Numbered from the stretch's first letter, positions 1 through 12,017 are shown. The stretch: DNA of 64,000 bases from Paraescarpia echinospica (GCA_020002185.1 CM034543.1:4558413-4622412), one strand, 5' to 3'. The notes: generated from the sequence alone by a model not told the origin. Numbers and translations are program-made.

Positions 1-1885
1 GAACAGGATCGCAGGACCACATCAGTTCCAACACTCCTTCGTCAGTCCTCATCCATATCTGCCTCTCGCCGTAGGGTTTCGGCTTTTCCAGAATGGGTTC
101 GTCTGCTCGCTTGTACAAGGCGACGCGGTGGTTCACACGCTGGACGCGCGGCTTCAGAGCAGAGTGGCAGGGAGGAAGGCGAGCCAGGTCGACGTTAGAC
201 TTGGAAGTCCTCCCCCACCATCTTGCGCAGCAGCTTAGCACGTACGACGTCCACCAAAGATTCGCAACTCTTTCCGTAAATCAGGCAGGTGAACTGTTCC
301 AACTGCTTTAGCACCTGAGGCTTGACGTTCCAATCGTCACCGAGTTGCCTGAACGTCTTGTGAGACCTGGGGTTCTCCTCCAGCTTTTTCAGGGGCCCCA
401 CCTTCACCTTCCATTTGAAGGCACTGGTGCAGTCCTCTCCGCTGAACATATAGAACCCAAGAAGAGTGGCGCAGTAGTCTTCTCCCAGGGATTCTGCGAG
501 CTCAGATAGGTTGAGTAGTTGTCGATGTTTCCCTGACCCCGTATCCAGGTATACAGTCAGCTTGATGGCGTGAGCGTGATAGAGAAGAATCACGAAGATA
601 TATGTCAAGGGTTCTGACCACAGCGTTCTTGTATCCGAGGGCGGCGGCGTGATGGAGGTACAGTAACACCCTCGTATCAGTCTCGTCCTGGTTGCTGTAG
701 ATTGTGGGAAGCTCACGCACCTCGACCTGAAATACAAAGGGGCATTGGAATTTAAAATTTGAGGTAGAAAATTGAAAGAGTGAAATCGGCGTGATATATA
801 TATATACACACACACACATATATATATATATTTATATATAATGTAAGGTTTATATAATAATAATATGGGCTTTCAACTCACCTCGCCGTTCGATGAGACG
901 AGTTGATGATACGATCAGCATGCACTGCCATCTCGGTTCTCTCCAGCCCTGAAGCTGCCTGTTGACCACTCCATACTCGCAGCAGGAGCGTCGTATGGCT
1001 TCCTGGTCACCGGTCCAGCCACATGATCTTCCTGGTCGCCGGTCCAGCCACATGATCTTCCTGGTCGCCGGTCCAGCCACATGATCTTCCTGGTCGCCGG
1101 TCCAGCCACATGATCTTCCTGGTCGCCGGACCAGCCACATGATCTTCCTGGTCGCCGGTCCAGCCACAAATGTCTTCCTGGTCACCGGTCCAGCCACATG
1201 ATCTTCCTGGTCGCCGGTCCAGCCACATGATCGTCCCTGAGCTGCCGTGCCTCGACCTCTCCTGGGCTTTGATAGATTCCGGATGATAACTGTCAGTCGA
1301 GAACAGGAAATGCTTCTTGGCCACCATCTGATCGAGCACCTGTAGGCATATCTCACCACAGGTCGAGGGAAGGTTGGTAAGGATATGGAGCAGCGCCATG
1401 CCCTCCTGGATGAACAGGGCGTACTTGGGGTATGGCACATCTTCTGGGGTGGCGTCTTCCAGAAGGTAGTGCAGAATCGTGGTCTTGGAGGAAAAGCCAT
1501 ATGGTGTCCTAAGGCTGGGGGCACAGGCTTCAGGCAGTACTTCATGAGTTTTTCCAAGACCAATGGTTCATCTTAACTTTGAGACTTGACTAGGAGCAGG
1601 AACGCGAGGTTTCTTTGCCCCTGGTACTGGATGATCTGGAATGATAAATGGGTAGCATGTTGATACAGCGCGTAACATTTAAAATTAATATAATAAGACG
1701 AACTGAACGGCCTCCTTGACCTCAGCCTTCTCCAGCTCGCGATGTCTCCCCGCCCTTGGGCAGTCTGGATCGTCGATGAGGTCGACCATCTCGAGGGTCT
1801 TTTCGTAAAACTGGGTCCGTGTGGAGGTTGTGCGACATCATCTCTGGTATGCCCCGAGCTGACTGTACAGTCCAGCGAAGCCACC
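1..1885 (-). pseudogene. broken multi-exon gene of an uncharacterised transposon-associated family
   Basis: Reading right to left, exon-like blocks lie at about 1885-1697, 1565-882 and 726-1 (open at the window edge). A donor at 881 and an acceptor at 727 bound one intron. Recognisable blocks include KLMKYCLKPVPPAL, FIQEGMALLHIL, FSTDSYHPESIKAQER, DETDTRVLLYLHHAA, LLGFYMFSGEDCTSAF and a C-terminal LARLPPCHSALKP. I know this order from a family widespread in invertebrate and fish genomes, usually repeated and suspected to have a PIN-like fold; no function is established. The frame changes near 1511, near 612 and near 197, and a 29 bp minisatellite interrupts the middle exon. It is therefore a decayed copy. 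A working gene with sequencing errors is less likely given three independent breaks. Confidence 0.6.
1000..1229. repeat. 29 bp minisatellite inside a coding exon
   Basis: About eight tandem copies of a 29 bp unit containing CATGATCTTCCTGGTCGCC. Since 29 is not a multiple of three, the array reads open in all three minus-strand frames as RPGRSCGW / GDQEDHVAG / ATRKIMWLD. Unit variants include CACCGG for CGCCGG and a 2 bp insertion near 1169. It lies within the transposon-associated relic and probably destroyed its reading frame. Confidence 0.85.
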
Positions 1886-2654
1886 TGAAAAACAAAATGT
1901 TGTTGCCTTATACAGCTTCTTTCTACCTTTTCCGATGCATCAAATGTTACTATTATATATTATGTTTATTTTTATACTGGAAGAAATTCACGATTTACCT
2001 GATGATTCGCTAGGGGGCGATTACGTCGAATGTCGAGGGTATTGTCGTGAACTAGCAGTTCCTTTTATTTCACAGAGGGGTGTAAAACGACTATGATCAG
2101 ATATAGATAGTACATGAAGCATGCATGTATGCGGAGAGTGTTTGGGAGCTGCAGGATCTGCGCTCCGGTCACTTTTTCTTTTGGGCATGATGGCTTAATG
2201 TCCACTTCTACCACCACTGTTTATGTGGAATGGGAAATTAATATTAAGACTGATACAAAACATTAAAATAACACTATTTTTGACATTATTGCCCTCAAAA
2301 ACCCTCTCTCAACTTATCTGCAATATATATTTTTTTAATCGAATTTTCGGTAATGGCAGCACGAATTTGCATACTAGTATGCCACGGACACGTGTGGCCA
2401 CTTCAAGAATAGTTTTATTATGATCTTTGACCCTCAAAACATGTGTCTACACACCTTATTTGTTCAGTTATCTGCAATATTGGCTGATATATAATGAAAC
2501 ATAGATTATGTCGGTAATGGCGGCAATGATTTGCATAAAAATGATACGTGGGACATCCGGGCGACTTTTTAACATAGCTCATCGTTTTCTACGCATTTTT
2601 TCCGATCTAGTGACGCCGATTAGAAGTTTATTTCCGGGGGTGCACAATATCCCT
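1886..2654. other. no gene seen
   Basis: AT-rich sequence without convincing coding potential. Two diverged copies of a short motif (TAATGGC-GC-A--ATTTGCATA) lie near 2351 and 2515, each followed by ACGTG and a GG/CC-type context, suggesting an old local duplication. Nothing else is recognised. Confidence 0.5.
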
Positions 2655-3526
2655 ATCTTCCGACTAGACTAAACAAACGGATCATCCCTCCTACAAAGCT
2701 AGCCAACGTGTCTACAAAGCCGACTCCTTCCTCCATACACAACTTCTGTAACTGTCTGTCAATGGCCATCCTTCTACAATTCCTGCCACCCATTTAACAT
2801 GATTTGTCCAATGCATGCCTCTTTAAGTGTGCGGAGTAGTATCCTATAATTGCCAACAATGGCCGTCTTATCTTCCTTCTCAGCATTATTGCTGTCCACG
2901 TGCACAATAATGAATCCCCGTAGCCGTTACACATGACCTGACCTACTCGTTCTGTGACATCCTCTATCTTCGCCCCTGGTAGACATACTGTCATATCCTC
3001 CCATTTGTTTATTATCTTGTCCAACTTCCTTATAATGGAATCCACCATGACTACTCGCAGTTCCTCTCTTTCCCATTAAATACTGCATCTGCATAAACCA
3101 TGCGTTTCTTCTGTTGCTACTCCTCAACACCGACCTGTTTGCCTTTCTTTTGCCGAACACTCTGTCTTTTTTTCCATCTGCTTTCTTCTCAGTCTTTTGT
3201 TTCACAGTCTTACCAACTACCTCTGTAGTATCTAGCTCTTGATCACCTGTATCGCTATCGCTTCTCTCATCATTCTCTACTGTGGTCTCCCTGACATCTC
3301 TCACCACACCACCTGTCTCCTTCATATCCTGTGTCATATCACCTAAAATCCCTTCCTGCTTTGTGTTTCCCATCAACACCCTAACCATATCCTTTAAATC
3401 TTTTACTTCCTTCTTTAAACTTATCACGTGAAAACAACCCCGACATTCAAAGTCCGTCAACTTAGCATATATATAACTGGACCTGGACACATTGTCGATT
3501 TGGAGACTTTCATATCTTTTTATCAA
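2655..3526 (-). pseudogene. CR1-like LINE ORF1 relic (SGNH esterase type)
   Basis: The minus strand encodes a charged coiled-coil-like region (LKKEVKDLKDMVRVLM) and then an SGNH/GDSL-like block: VDSIIRKLDK where the intact relative at 38.7-39.97 kb has GDSILRKTDK, then VCLPGAKIEDVTERV, then HVDSNNAEKE in another frame where the relative has HVGTNN, then MGGRNCRRMA and EEGVGFVD. The order matches the ORF1 esterase of CR1-like elements. The catalytic GDS has become VDS and several frameshifts are present. The fragment keeps an N-terminal stretch (DFECRGCF) that the nested copy near 38.7 kb has lost. No ORF2 follows downstream on this strand, so it is a truncated, dead copy. Confidence 0.7.
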
Positions 3527-3968
3527 TTTTTAATATGATGATAAAGTAGACATATTGAATAATTAAGACAAAACGTTTGCATCTTAATATGGTTATTCTT
3601 GCCAGACAGAGGGGTTTGAAGTTACATGATCGATTTGTGTGATACCACGCGAAACGCATAGACCGTCCGTCTTTCAACATCTCGTATCTCTATAATATTA
3701 GACATTACGTATTTGTATGGCTTTCTGGTATATAGAAGACATAAAACGTCATGTGTAATGTAAATTCATCAGCTGTCTGTATTATTTAGTGATCGATCGC
3801 CAGGCGGCGTTGTGGTCACATGAACATTAATCAGTTAAGTTTGACATGGCCATTAACAATATTTTTTTTTTATGTCATCAGGTTATGTTCTACTATAACC
3901 TATATGTATTTTGTGTTGTGTATTCAGTACGTTAGATACAGACGGTATCACTGAATAGATAATATCCT
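3527..3968. other. no gene seen
   Basis: AT-rich intergenic sequence between a LINE relic and the left direct repeat of a gypsy element. I see no reading frame or repeat of note. Confidence 0.5.
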
Positions 3969-4247
3969 TTCGTTATAATTATGCATGTATTATTATACAA
4001 TAATTTACCATAATAACATACAGGGCCTGGCCCTATTCAGTTGTACAATTGCGATCTCGGATTGAAGTCTGGGCTTGGCGTCTACCATGAGGCTTACGCC
4101 GCTTGCAAACGTATCGTGTCGTTTCGTGACGTATTATTTGAGCTCTTACGTTACTTGCCCGCTTGCCTAAGTGTAAGGAATTCGTGCCGTAAGGTGAGGG
4201 TTGACCAGGCTCATCCTGGCTGCCCTCTTTGCTCTCCACTAGTGAAC
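3969..4247 (+). repeat. probable left LTR of a Ty3/gypsy relic
   Basis: This ~279 bp segment recurs at 6062-6344 in the same orientation. Both run from TTCGTTATAATTATGCATG through a shared TTCAGTTGTACAATTGCG core to CACTAGTGAAC. The pair brackets gag-pol-like sequence, as LTRs do. The ends do not show a clean TG...CA, no primer-binding site is evident and the flanks show no target duplication, so an incomplete LTR pair is the likeliest reading. Confidence 0.65.
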
Positions 4248-4500
4248 AAGAAATGTTCATGAAATGTAACATTGTTCCAGTGCGGACGGCTAAATGGTAG
4301 GCTTTATCTGAATCGCAGCAGTGAAATCTCAAAAAGAGTAATTGCGATAAGAGCCTTCAAAAACTACGACAACCCACAGTGGGAAGAGAAGTACACGAAA
4401 ACGTACACGAGAGGCGTTCCTGACGACGCAGACTAAGGAAGAGACGATACGACGACACAGACAAAAGAAGTGGTATCCTGACAAACCAGAAGAAAACTAG

Positions 4501-6061
4501 TTGGCTACCAAACAAATACCACCAATGGATTCGACTGGTAACATAAGCGAAAACTGGGCAAGGCGGAGAGACCTGATGAAGCTCATGATAGCTCGTCCGG
4601 ACGCAAACAAGTGGACCGAGACACAGAGAGCGACTCAGTTCCTCGTCTGTATAGGCGAGCGAAGAAGAGGCATGGCCCGAGCCTGGGTCTCGAGCAACGA
4701 GCTATCGGAAACCGATAAGAAGAAGACAACAGAGTTATTCAAAATCATCGAGGCACATTGAGCGCCCAAAAACGAACGCTACCATCCAGAGGAAGCTATT
4801 TTATGAAAGACGACAAGAACGTGGTGAGACGGTAGACGACTGAATGACGCAGCTGCGCCTCATGGCCGCAGATTGGAAGTTCCACGACCAAGACGAGATG
4901 CTGCGTGACATGCTCGTCCTGAAGTCGGCAAACAAAAAGGTGCAAGAGAGACTCATAGAAACGGATGGCCTTGACCTCTCGCAGGGTCTGAAGTTTGCGA
5001 AGGCTCACGAGATAAACGTCGAGAAAATGAACCTCATATCAATCCGTGACGTCCACTCTATTGGCAGAAACCGGAAACCAGTCGCAACAAGGCATCACTC
5101 CCACACAGCGACCGCTGGTAGAAGGAGGAATATCGGTGACGATGCATGCAACAAGTACGGAAGATGCCATGCGGCCAGGGAGATTTGCCCTGCACAGGGA
5201 AGAACCTGCAACCGTTGCGGAAAGGTTCGCCATGATGTTCCGTTCGACAGCTGCAAAACCAGGTGCTGCGGTACGACAGAAGAGACCTCCGCGGCGAGAG
5301 CGTACAATTGATGACTCCAAGTACGACGCAGCCAGCCAAGATGCTGCCATCGTATGCCTCACAGCCAGTATAAGCGCTGTCAAGGTTGGGGGACGACCTC
5401 ACACGACCCTCCACGTTGGGCGTGACAACATCCCAATAAAGTTCAAGGTGGACACTGGAGCCGAGATCAACGTGTTTCCACAGCATTTGACAAGCTTGCC
5501 GAGAGTCGCACCAAACGTTTGAAGCCGACCCGAATCAAATGACAGTATATGGTGAAAACGAGGTACAAGCTCAGGGGGAATAAGCACTCCCTAGAATTCT
5601 TTATCACAGACACGAAAGCGACTCCTATTATCGGGTTTGACTCCTGCTGAGCGATTGGGCTGGTACAAATTGAGTACCGCGTACTGAAGAAAATAACCAG
5701 ACCGAGGTGGCCACAGTGAAGATAGAGAGCCTCCCCAAGAACGTCTCTAGAGACATTGCTGAGAAGTACCGGGAGCTATTCCATCGACTTAGACAATTCC
5801 CGCGAACTCACACGATGCAGACCAAACTGGAAGTGCACCCCGTGATACATGGCCCAGGAGTGTACCTTCCCTTTACGGGACCATCTGAAAGCCGAGCTAG
5901 ACAAAGAAGAATCACATGGCGTAATCGTGAAGGTTGATGAACCAACCGTGTGGGTGAACTCCATCACGATCGTAGAGAAGAAGAATGGATCGCTATGCAG
6001 TTGCTTAGATCCTCGCGACCTCAACAAGGCGCTCAAACGCGAGCATTATTCTTTCCAGACC
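4501..6061 (+). pseudogene. Ty3/gypsy gag-protease-RT fragment, internally deleted
   Basis: In order: a gag-like region (DSTGNISENWARRRDLMKL, then QLRLMAADWKFHDQDEMLRD in a shifted frame), a CX2C zinc-knuckle remnant (CNRCGKVRHDV), an aspartic protease active-site motif DTGAEINVFP near 5450-5480, and the start of reverse transcriptase (VNSITIVEKKNGS, LDPRDLNKALKREHYSFQT near 5955-6058). The style is that of K02A2.6-like gypsy polyproteins. Coding runs directly into the right repeat at 6062, so most of RT plus RNase H and integrase are missing. Several frameshifts break it up. It cannot be autonomous. Confidence 0.75.
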
Positions 6062-6344
6062 TTCGTTATAATTATGCATGTATTACTATACCATAATTTA
6101 GAGAGGCTGATAGCATACAGGGCCTGGTCCTATTCAGTTGTACAATTGCGATCTCGGATTGAAGTCTGGGTTTGACTTCTACCATGAGGCTTACGCCGTG
6201 TGCAAACATATCGTGTCGTTTCGTGACGTGTTCATTGAGCTCTTACGTTACCTGCCCGCTTAGCTAAGTGTAAGGTATTCGTGGCGTAATGTGAGGGTTG
6301 ACCAGGATCATCCTGGCTGCCCTCTTTGCTCTGCACTAGTGAAC
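6062..6344 (+). repeat. probable right LTR of the gypsy relic
   Basis: Direct copy of 3969-4247 with scattered substitutions and a few small indels (for example GAGAGGCTGATAG in place of TACCATAATA near the left end). The visible divergence implies an old insertion. It abuts the RT fragment, showing that the internal deletion ended at the LTR edge. Confidence 0.65.
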
Positions 6345-6905
6345 GCAGTAGTTCAAGGAATAATGTTGTTATTGATGACAACATAGAAAAAGATGGCTTT
6401 GCAATGGCACGAGTTTGTTTTGTGGGATCATTAATAAAATTGTGAATGCAGACTTAGAAACTATGTTTCGCAGGTATCACTTATATTTGTTATAATTGGG
6501 TATTTGTCGAATAGCTAATAACGTATTTATATTAATTTCATCGCTTTATTGGGAATACTTCATATCTAGCTTGACACGAAACACATGGTCAAATATACTT
6601 AACAACATATATTGATTTACAATGTTGTTTCTGACTTAACCATAACACAATTAACGTAACATGTTCTTAACAGTCCAGCCACCATACATAAAATAGCTGG
6701 TTAACAAATATTTTGCTTTGTCGGAACGGTGATTGTTGTACTAGCAATGAAACCATAACAATAACATTTTTGAAATAATTCTTGGCACAACAGTTACAAA
6801 AACGTATGCGTTTCGCCTGGTATCGCATTCCGCGATCCATTTCTTGCAGAAGAATTGGTACAATTCCATGATGTAATCGTGTAATTAACTTATGATTGAT
6901 CATTT
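6345..6905. other. no gene seen
   Basis: AT-rich spacer between the gypsy relic and a LINE fragment. Nothing recognised. Confidence 0.45.
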
Positions 6906-8110
6906 AAAGATAGCTGCTGTCAACACCAGGGAAAGTTTACTGCCAGATGGTACTGAACCGAATGCGAGATGTGGTAGATAGCGAACTGCGTGAGGAACAA
7001 GCAGGCTGTAGGCCCAAACACTCTTGTGCTGAGCAGATATTCACACTGAGACGCATTATTGAGAAATGTCAAGAGTACCAGTTACCCCTCGCAATCAGTT
7101 TCATAGACTTCACCAAAGCGTTTGACAGCATCCACAGACTCTCCGTGTGAAAAATATTAACCACACATGGAATCCCACAACAGATTGTAACAGCAATCAA
7201 GAAAATATATGAAAACTCGAGACGTGTAAAAACAGAAGGTGGCTACAGCGACTGGTTCCATGTGATGACTGGTGTCATACAAGGCTGCATTCTTTCCCAC
7301 TTCTCTTTGCCGTGGCCATCGACTGGGTCATGCGGCTAGCAACCACAGGCAATGAAGGGATTGTATGAATTAAAGAGGAACGTTTATCAGAATTGGATTT
7401 TGCTGATGACAACGCTGCCCTATCAGACACCACCCAGGGCCTACAACGTCTCGTGGAACCAGTCAGCAGATACGTTGATGGCTTGTGACTTGTCATCAGT
7501 GAAACGAAAACAAAAACATGCTGACAGGGGAGCATCAACCTCCCACAGATATTTCGATCAACCAAACAAAGTAGAAACAGTCGAAAATTTCACCTACCTT
7601 GGCAGCTCCATCAACAACCAAGGAATCGTCGACCATGAACTAAACTGCAGAGTGTCGAAAGCGTCAGCAACCTTAAACCAGCCGAGAAAAAATTGGAACA
7701 ACAAGAAATTTACCTTGAAATCTAAACTTCGCTTTTATAACTCGTTATACCAACCCTCCTGTATGGGTGTGAAACATGGAATCTAAAAACAAGCCAAGAA
7801 AAGAAAATTTATGCATTCAACACTAAATACCTGCGAACGATTTTGAACATACACTGCAGCGTCCATGTCCAGATACGATCAGGACAACCTATGGCATCAT
7901 CTACTATATGCAGAAGACGAATGAGCTGGCTCGGCCATGTCACAAGCCATTGAAAGAGGGGACGACCAAGAATGAACTGGCGCCAAACAATCGATCGACG
8001 GCGATCTACAGTTGGTCAACAAAAGTTGGAGCGACGGCAGAACACTAGCAAGCGACAGATCTGGATGGCGTGCTTTGACTGCCTCATGCGTCTCTAGACG
8101 CGGGAGCCTT
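6906..8110 (+). pseudogene. 5'-truncated RTE-like LINE reverse transcriptase relic
   Basis: Translation in shifting frames gives an RT palm and C-terminal region: LNRMRDVVDSELREEQAG, FIDFTKAFDSIHR (motif A, 7099-7137), a VMTGVIQGC-type motif B near 7263-7287, AIDWVMRLATTGNEG, LDFADDNAAL (catalytic ADD, near 7390-7425), ENFTYLGSSINNQG, and a tail that decays after 7786. This layout is typical of LINEs annotated as craniofacial development protein 2-like endonuclease/RT. It lacks the endonuclease; a minus-strand endonuclease relic of similar type lies at 13,990-14,950. Stops and frameshifts show that it is dead. Confidence 0.75.
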
Positions 8111-8409
8111 TAATTCTAAGTAAAGTTTCTCGGTTTAATGCACACGGAAAGTTGCGTTTTGCGTGGTATCGGTTAAATAGTGTTTACATGCAAATATGTC
8201 TCAACGATTAGTGAATCACGCTAGCGCAACCATTTTTATATATTGTTTGCCCACATTTATTACACGTTATATGGCGTATTAGATGTGTGTATCCTTTGAA
8301 CTATGTTTCAATGGCGGGGCATTTAATGAAATAAGACAAATGTGTCCAGGTTTCGTGAGAATCGACCATATATAAATATGCATATTCACGACAATATATG
8401 TATATATAT
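8111..8409. other. no gene seen
   Basis: AT-rich spacer containing a short (TATA)n stretch near 8397-8412 and two CATATTCACG words flanking it. No gene. Confidence 0.45.
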
Positions 8410-9957
8410 ATACATATTCACGCTACTAGCACCCAACAATCAGCGAATAATCTGTTCCATTAATTTACAATCCTTTTTGAAAATGAGAACTTTCTTAGAT
8501 CTAATCTACACTGCTCCTTTACTAATGTAACTTCATATTCTCTAGTCTTTCTATCTTTCTTAACTGAGAAAAAAATATTTCTATCAATATTTTCATAACC
8601 ATTCAATATTTTAAACACTTCTATCTGACCTCCTCTCAATCTCCTGGTCTCTATTGTTGTTAAACCACATTCTTTTAGGCGTATTTCATAACTAAGATCC
8701 CTCAGTTTTTGTATCATTTTAGTAGCTCTCATCTGTACTCTTTCTAGCATATCTATATTCTTCTTGCGATATGGCCTCCGGGTTTGTATACAATATTCTA
8801 CATGGGGCCTAACTATTGTTTTGTACAGCGGTATTATTACTTCTTTTTCCATATACGTTATATTTCGCCTAATCAATCCAAGGATTTGATTTCCCGTTGA
8901 AGCTGCCATTCCGCGCTGCACTGACACCTTCATGTCAGCACTAATGGTTAACCCTAAGTCCTTTTCTTGTATAGTAGTACTTACTACAGTACCCCCATCG
9001 TTTATCGTACATCTTCGTTCCCATGTCCTGTGTGGAGGCATCTACATTTCCTAAAATTAAACAACATTTGCCATTTTTCAGACCATTTGATCAACCTGTC
9101 AAGATCATCTTGTAAATGCTATCTATCTCCATCACTCTTAATTCTTCTAAACACTTTTTGTATCATCCGCAAATTTCAACACCTTGCTTGTTATATCCTC
9201 GTCCAAATCGTTGATATATATATTAAGAATAATATAGGTCCCTTTACTAATCCCTGTGGAACCCTCCACTCAAAACTTATTTCCAGTTTGAAGCCTCCCC
9301 ATCAACTACTACCCGTTGTCTTCTGTCAATCAGCCATTTTTCTATCCAGTTAATGTTACCATTTCCTATGCCATGGGCCTTTAGTTTGAGCAGTAGTCTC
9401 TGATGTGGCACTTTGTCGAAAGCGTTTTGAAAATCTAAGATATCTACTAGTAATCCCTCGTCTACCCACTTAGTGATATTCAAATTCAAAAAGCATAACG
9501 TATTTGTTAAGCATGACCTGGCTTTTAGAAACCCATGTTGAGATAGGTTTATCAATTGATGTTTAACAAGAAAATCCACCATGTGATCTTTAATTAGTCT
9601 TTCTAATAATTTGCAAAGCACCGATATTAAACTCACTGGTCTATTGTTCTCTGACTATTGTCTTGAACCTATATTAAAAAACGGTATAATGTTTGCTTCT
9701 TTCCATTCTAAAGGAACCACTCCCTCTTCTAATGACAAATTGAAAACTGTTGCAAGCGGTACGCTAATTTGTTTTACAATTTCCAGTAATCGTTTGGGCG
9801 GAATCCCATCCACTCCAGGTGATTTATTATCCTTCATAACCCTTATTTTCTTAGCTATCATTTCCGGGTTTACGGTTACAATTAACTGTCTTAAGTAGTC
9901 TGAGTCTGCCCCCTTGAACATAGCCTGTGGTACTGGCAGTGAACTAATATCTTCCCT
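8410..9957 (-). pseudogene. CR1-like LINE copy, RT domain, truncated at both ends
   Basis: Closely related to the long copy at 38.7-42.95 kb. On the minus strand, RT blocks run from a 5' truncation near 9957 (DISSLPVPQAMFKGADSDY) through KIRVMKDNKSPGVDGIPPKR, LEEGVVPLEWKEANIIP, LSQHGFLKARSCLTN, DILDFQNAFDKVPHQRL (motif A) and the thumb region LGLIRRNITYMEKE to FSFSKRIVN. The 3' end stops at GTGAATATGT near 8410, about 130 bp short of the end of the long copy, and meets a TA-rich stretch. Several frameshifts separate the pieces. It is a dead, truncated insertion. Confidence 0.85.
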
Positions 9958-10870
9958 TAGCTCCCTGGCGTATCCGCCCATCTGTTGACAGCTTTAATAC
10001 CGCTTGTCGATTTTGCAATCTTGTTCTGATGCACCTCTGAGCATGGTTTCCGAGGATTTAGACGTAAAAGAAGTGTTATTGTTATTAATATTACAAAGCA
10101 AATAGTGTACATTATGTATAAAACAGTGTTGCTGCGAGGGTACAGCTGAAGGGTGTTCTGAGCTATCTGATCCTTTCTGAACGTTGTGCTTCCAGCCATT
10201 TGTATATATCAATACGCTAATGTTACAACATTGCATGTGCATCTCCTCCGAGGCGCCGGGGTCCACAAGCCTATGTCTATGTTCATTCGCTACCCCGGAC
10301 CATTAGCCTTTGATCTACCAATTGGCGATGCATATCAGAAAACACAACGGTAGTTATTTAGTGTTACTTACTTACTAAGCAGATTTTTGGACGAATCGGT
10401 GGCTGTAGACGACTGTCAACATTTGCCTGAACCGCAGCGGGCCACCGATAACTTCTCAACCCCATCGTCTGACACAAATTCTGATCAGGCCTAGGGTTTC
10501 CTTGGTCATATTAATATTTTCCCGTATAATGATGTCTGGCTGGTTTTCCATTTATTGTTCTGGGTTTATATGACTTAAGCTTGGATTCCATATGTACTGA
10601 AAAGGAATGCGGTATGCGGAAAAAACATTAATATAATGTCCAGTATAAATTAATAGAAGTAGTTCAGTATGAACAAAGTCGGAAGGGTGTTTTTACGCGC
10701 ATGTGACTGCGGAAAATTTAATCGCTCCATGCAGCGATTCGAATGGTACCTGCACAGGAATCTAAAAGGAAATTCCCGTGACTTCACTACAAATGTATTT
10801 CGCATGTCGTTTCCGTGCATTATGGAATCCTAGCTTTAAATGTAAGTCTACTAATGTGAACCGTGTACTT
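9958..10870. other. no gene seen; intron or flank of the TLR exon
   Basis: No recognisable coding exon or repeat. If the TLR gene has upstream exons within this window, none is apparent here or further left. Confidence 0.4.
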
Positions 10871-10874
10871 TCAG

Positions 10875-12017
10875 CGGTTACAACGTCTAAACCGTCTGGA
10901 CATCTCAGAAAACTCCTTCTTCGGCCGTCTTCCATCGACTCTTCGGTCTGTCTTTCAGAACATGCCCAGCTTGAATATTCTTAACCTCAATCTGTGTGGA
11001 ATTGAGACGCTGCCTGTCGGGATGTTCACGAATACGACACAGCTCACGACTCTAGGGCTCGGTCGCAATGCCATCAAGTCATGGAACCCGGACGTGTTTG
11101 CACCGCTGAGCCATCTGCAGCTGCTTTCGTTGGCACGAAATAACATCGTTTCTGTGAACGTCGCTTCTTTCTCCCATCTGAAATCACTGCGCCAGATCAA
11201 CCTAGCGCAGAACCCGTTTGTGTGCAACTGCGACTTGATGTGGTTCCTAGATTACGTACAAAATAACAACATCTTCGTAAACAACATCGGAAGTGCGTCA
11301 TCATACACGTGCTCGTCACCGGAGTCACTGCACGGCGTGCCCATTTTACGTGCCGGACTGTCGCCCGCAGATTGCGTCTCCTACACCGACCTCGTTGTCG
11401 CCTTGTCGACGGCGGCGGCCATCGCCTTGTCGGCGATTGTGTTTGCGCTGGTGTACAGAGGCCGCTGGTACATCCGTTACTACGTCTTCCTGATACGCTC
11501 GCGACGTCGCCGTTACTTCGATTTAGCTGAAGGCAGTTACGTATACGACGCGTTCGTCGCCCATAACAGTAACGACTCATCCTGGGTCGTTAGACATCTA
11601 CTGCCGCGACTCGAGGCAGAAGGTCGTTATCGGTTGTGCCTACACCAACGAGACTGGCCCATCGGTCGAGAGATCAGCGAGAACATCGTCGAGAGCATCG
11701 AAGCGAGTCGCAAGGTAATCGTCGTTCTCTCCAACAACTTCGCTCAGAGTCAGTGGTGTCGTATGGAGTTGGAGATGGCTAATCATCGTCGCCTCAGCAA
11801 CTGGCGCAACAGCCTCGTTCTCGTGCTGCTCGAGACGATCTGGCCGGAGAATCAGACTGCCACCTTGCGGAATCTGCTAACAACACACACGTACCTGGAA
11901 TGGAACGAGAGAGCGGAGGAGAAGTTTTGGCGGGCGTTGAGGAAGGCACTCCGACCGCCGGCAGGGGCACCACCCATTCAAATGCGATCAGTTCAAGGAG
12001 GTGGGAGGGAGCGATAA
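10875..12017 (+). CDS. Toll-like receptor, terminal exon (LRRs, LRRCT, TM, TIR)
   Basis: A single open frame follows a good acceptor (GTACTTTCAG, ending 10874) and ends at TAA 12015-12017. Counting codons from 10863: about four leucine-rich repeats (residues ~8-115, e.g. LQLLSLARNNIVSV), an LRRCT cap (NPFVCNCDLMWFLDYV, ~113-130), a hydrophobic transmembrane segment (~175-200), a basic juxtamembrane stretch (FLIRSRRRRYF) and a TIR domain (~227-360). TIR boxes are YDAFVAHNS (box 1), RDWPIGR (BB loop, ~263) and FW (355-356). TIR domains of TLRs recruit MyD88-type adaptors for innate immune signalling. The usual BB-loop proline-glycine pair is split here by isoleucine. There is no start codon or signal peptide; the N-terminal LRRs must be in upstream exons not seen here, or the gene is truncated. 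Confidence 0.9.
   Translation, partial: RLQRLNRLDISENSFFGRLPSTLRSVFQNMPSLNILNLNLCGIETLPVGMFTNTTQLTTLGLGRNAIKSWNPDVFAPLSHLQLLSLARNNIVSVNVASFSHLKSLRQINLAQNPFVCNCDLMWFLDYVQNNNIFVNNIGSASSYTCSSPESLHGVPILRAGLSPADCVSYTDLVVALSTAAAIALSAIVFALVYRGRWYIRYYVFLIRSRRRRYFDLAEGSYVYDAFVAHNSNDSSWVVRHLLPRLEAEGRYRLCLHQRDWPIGREISENIVESIEASRKVIVVLSNNFAQSQWCRMELEMANHRRLSNWRNSLVLVLLETIWPENQTATLRNLLTTHTYLEWNERAEEKFWRALRKALRPPAGAPPIQMRSVQGGGRER

Noticed and set aside
1000..1229. Regular 29 bp repeats resembling a CRISPR array
   Set aside because: The units are contiguous with no spacers and lie in eukaryotic, intron-containing DNA; it is a minisatellite.
6667..6903. A 78-codon frame on the minus strand before the LINE relic
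   Set aside because: No similarity to known domains, AT-rich context and no splice or start signals.
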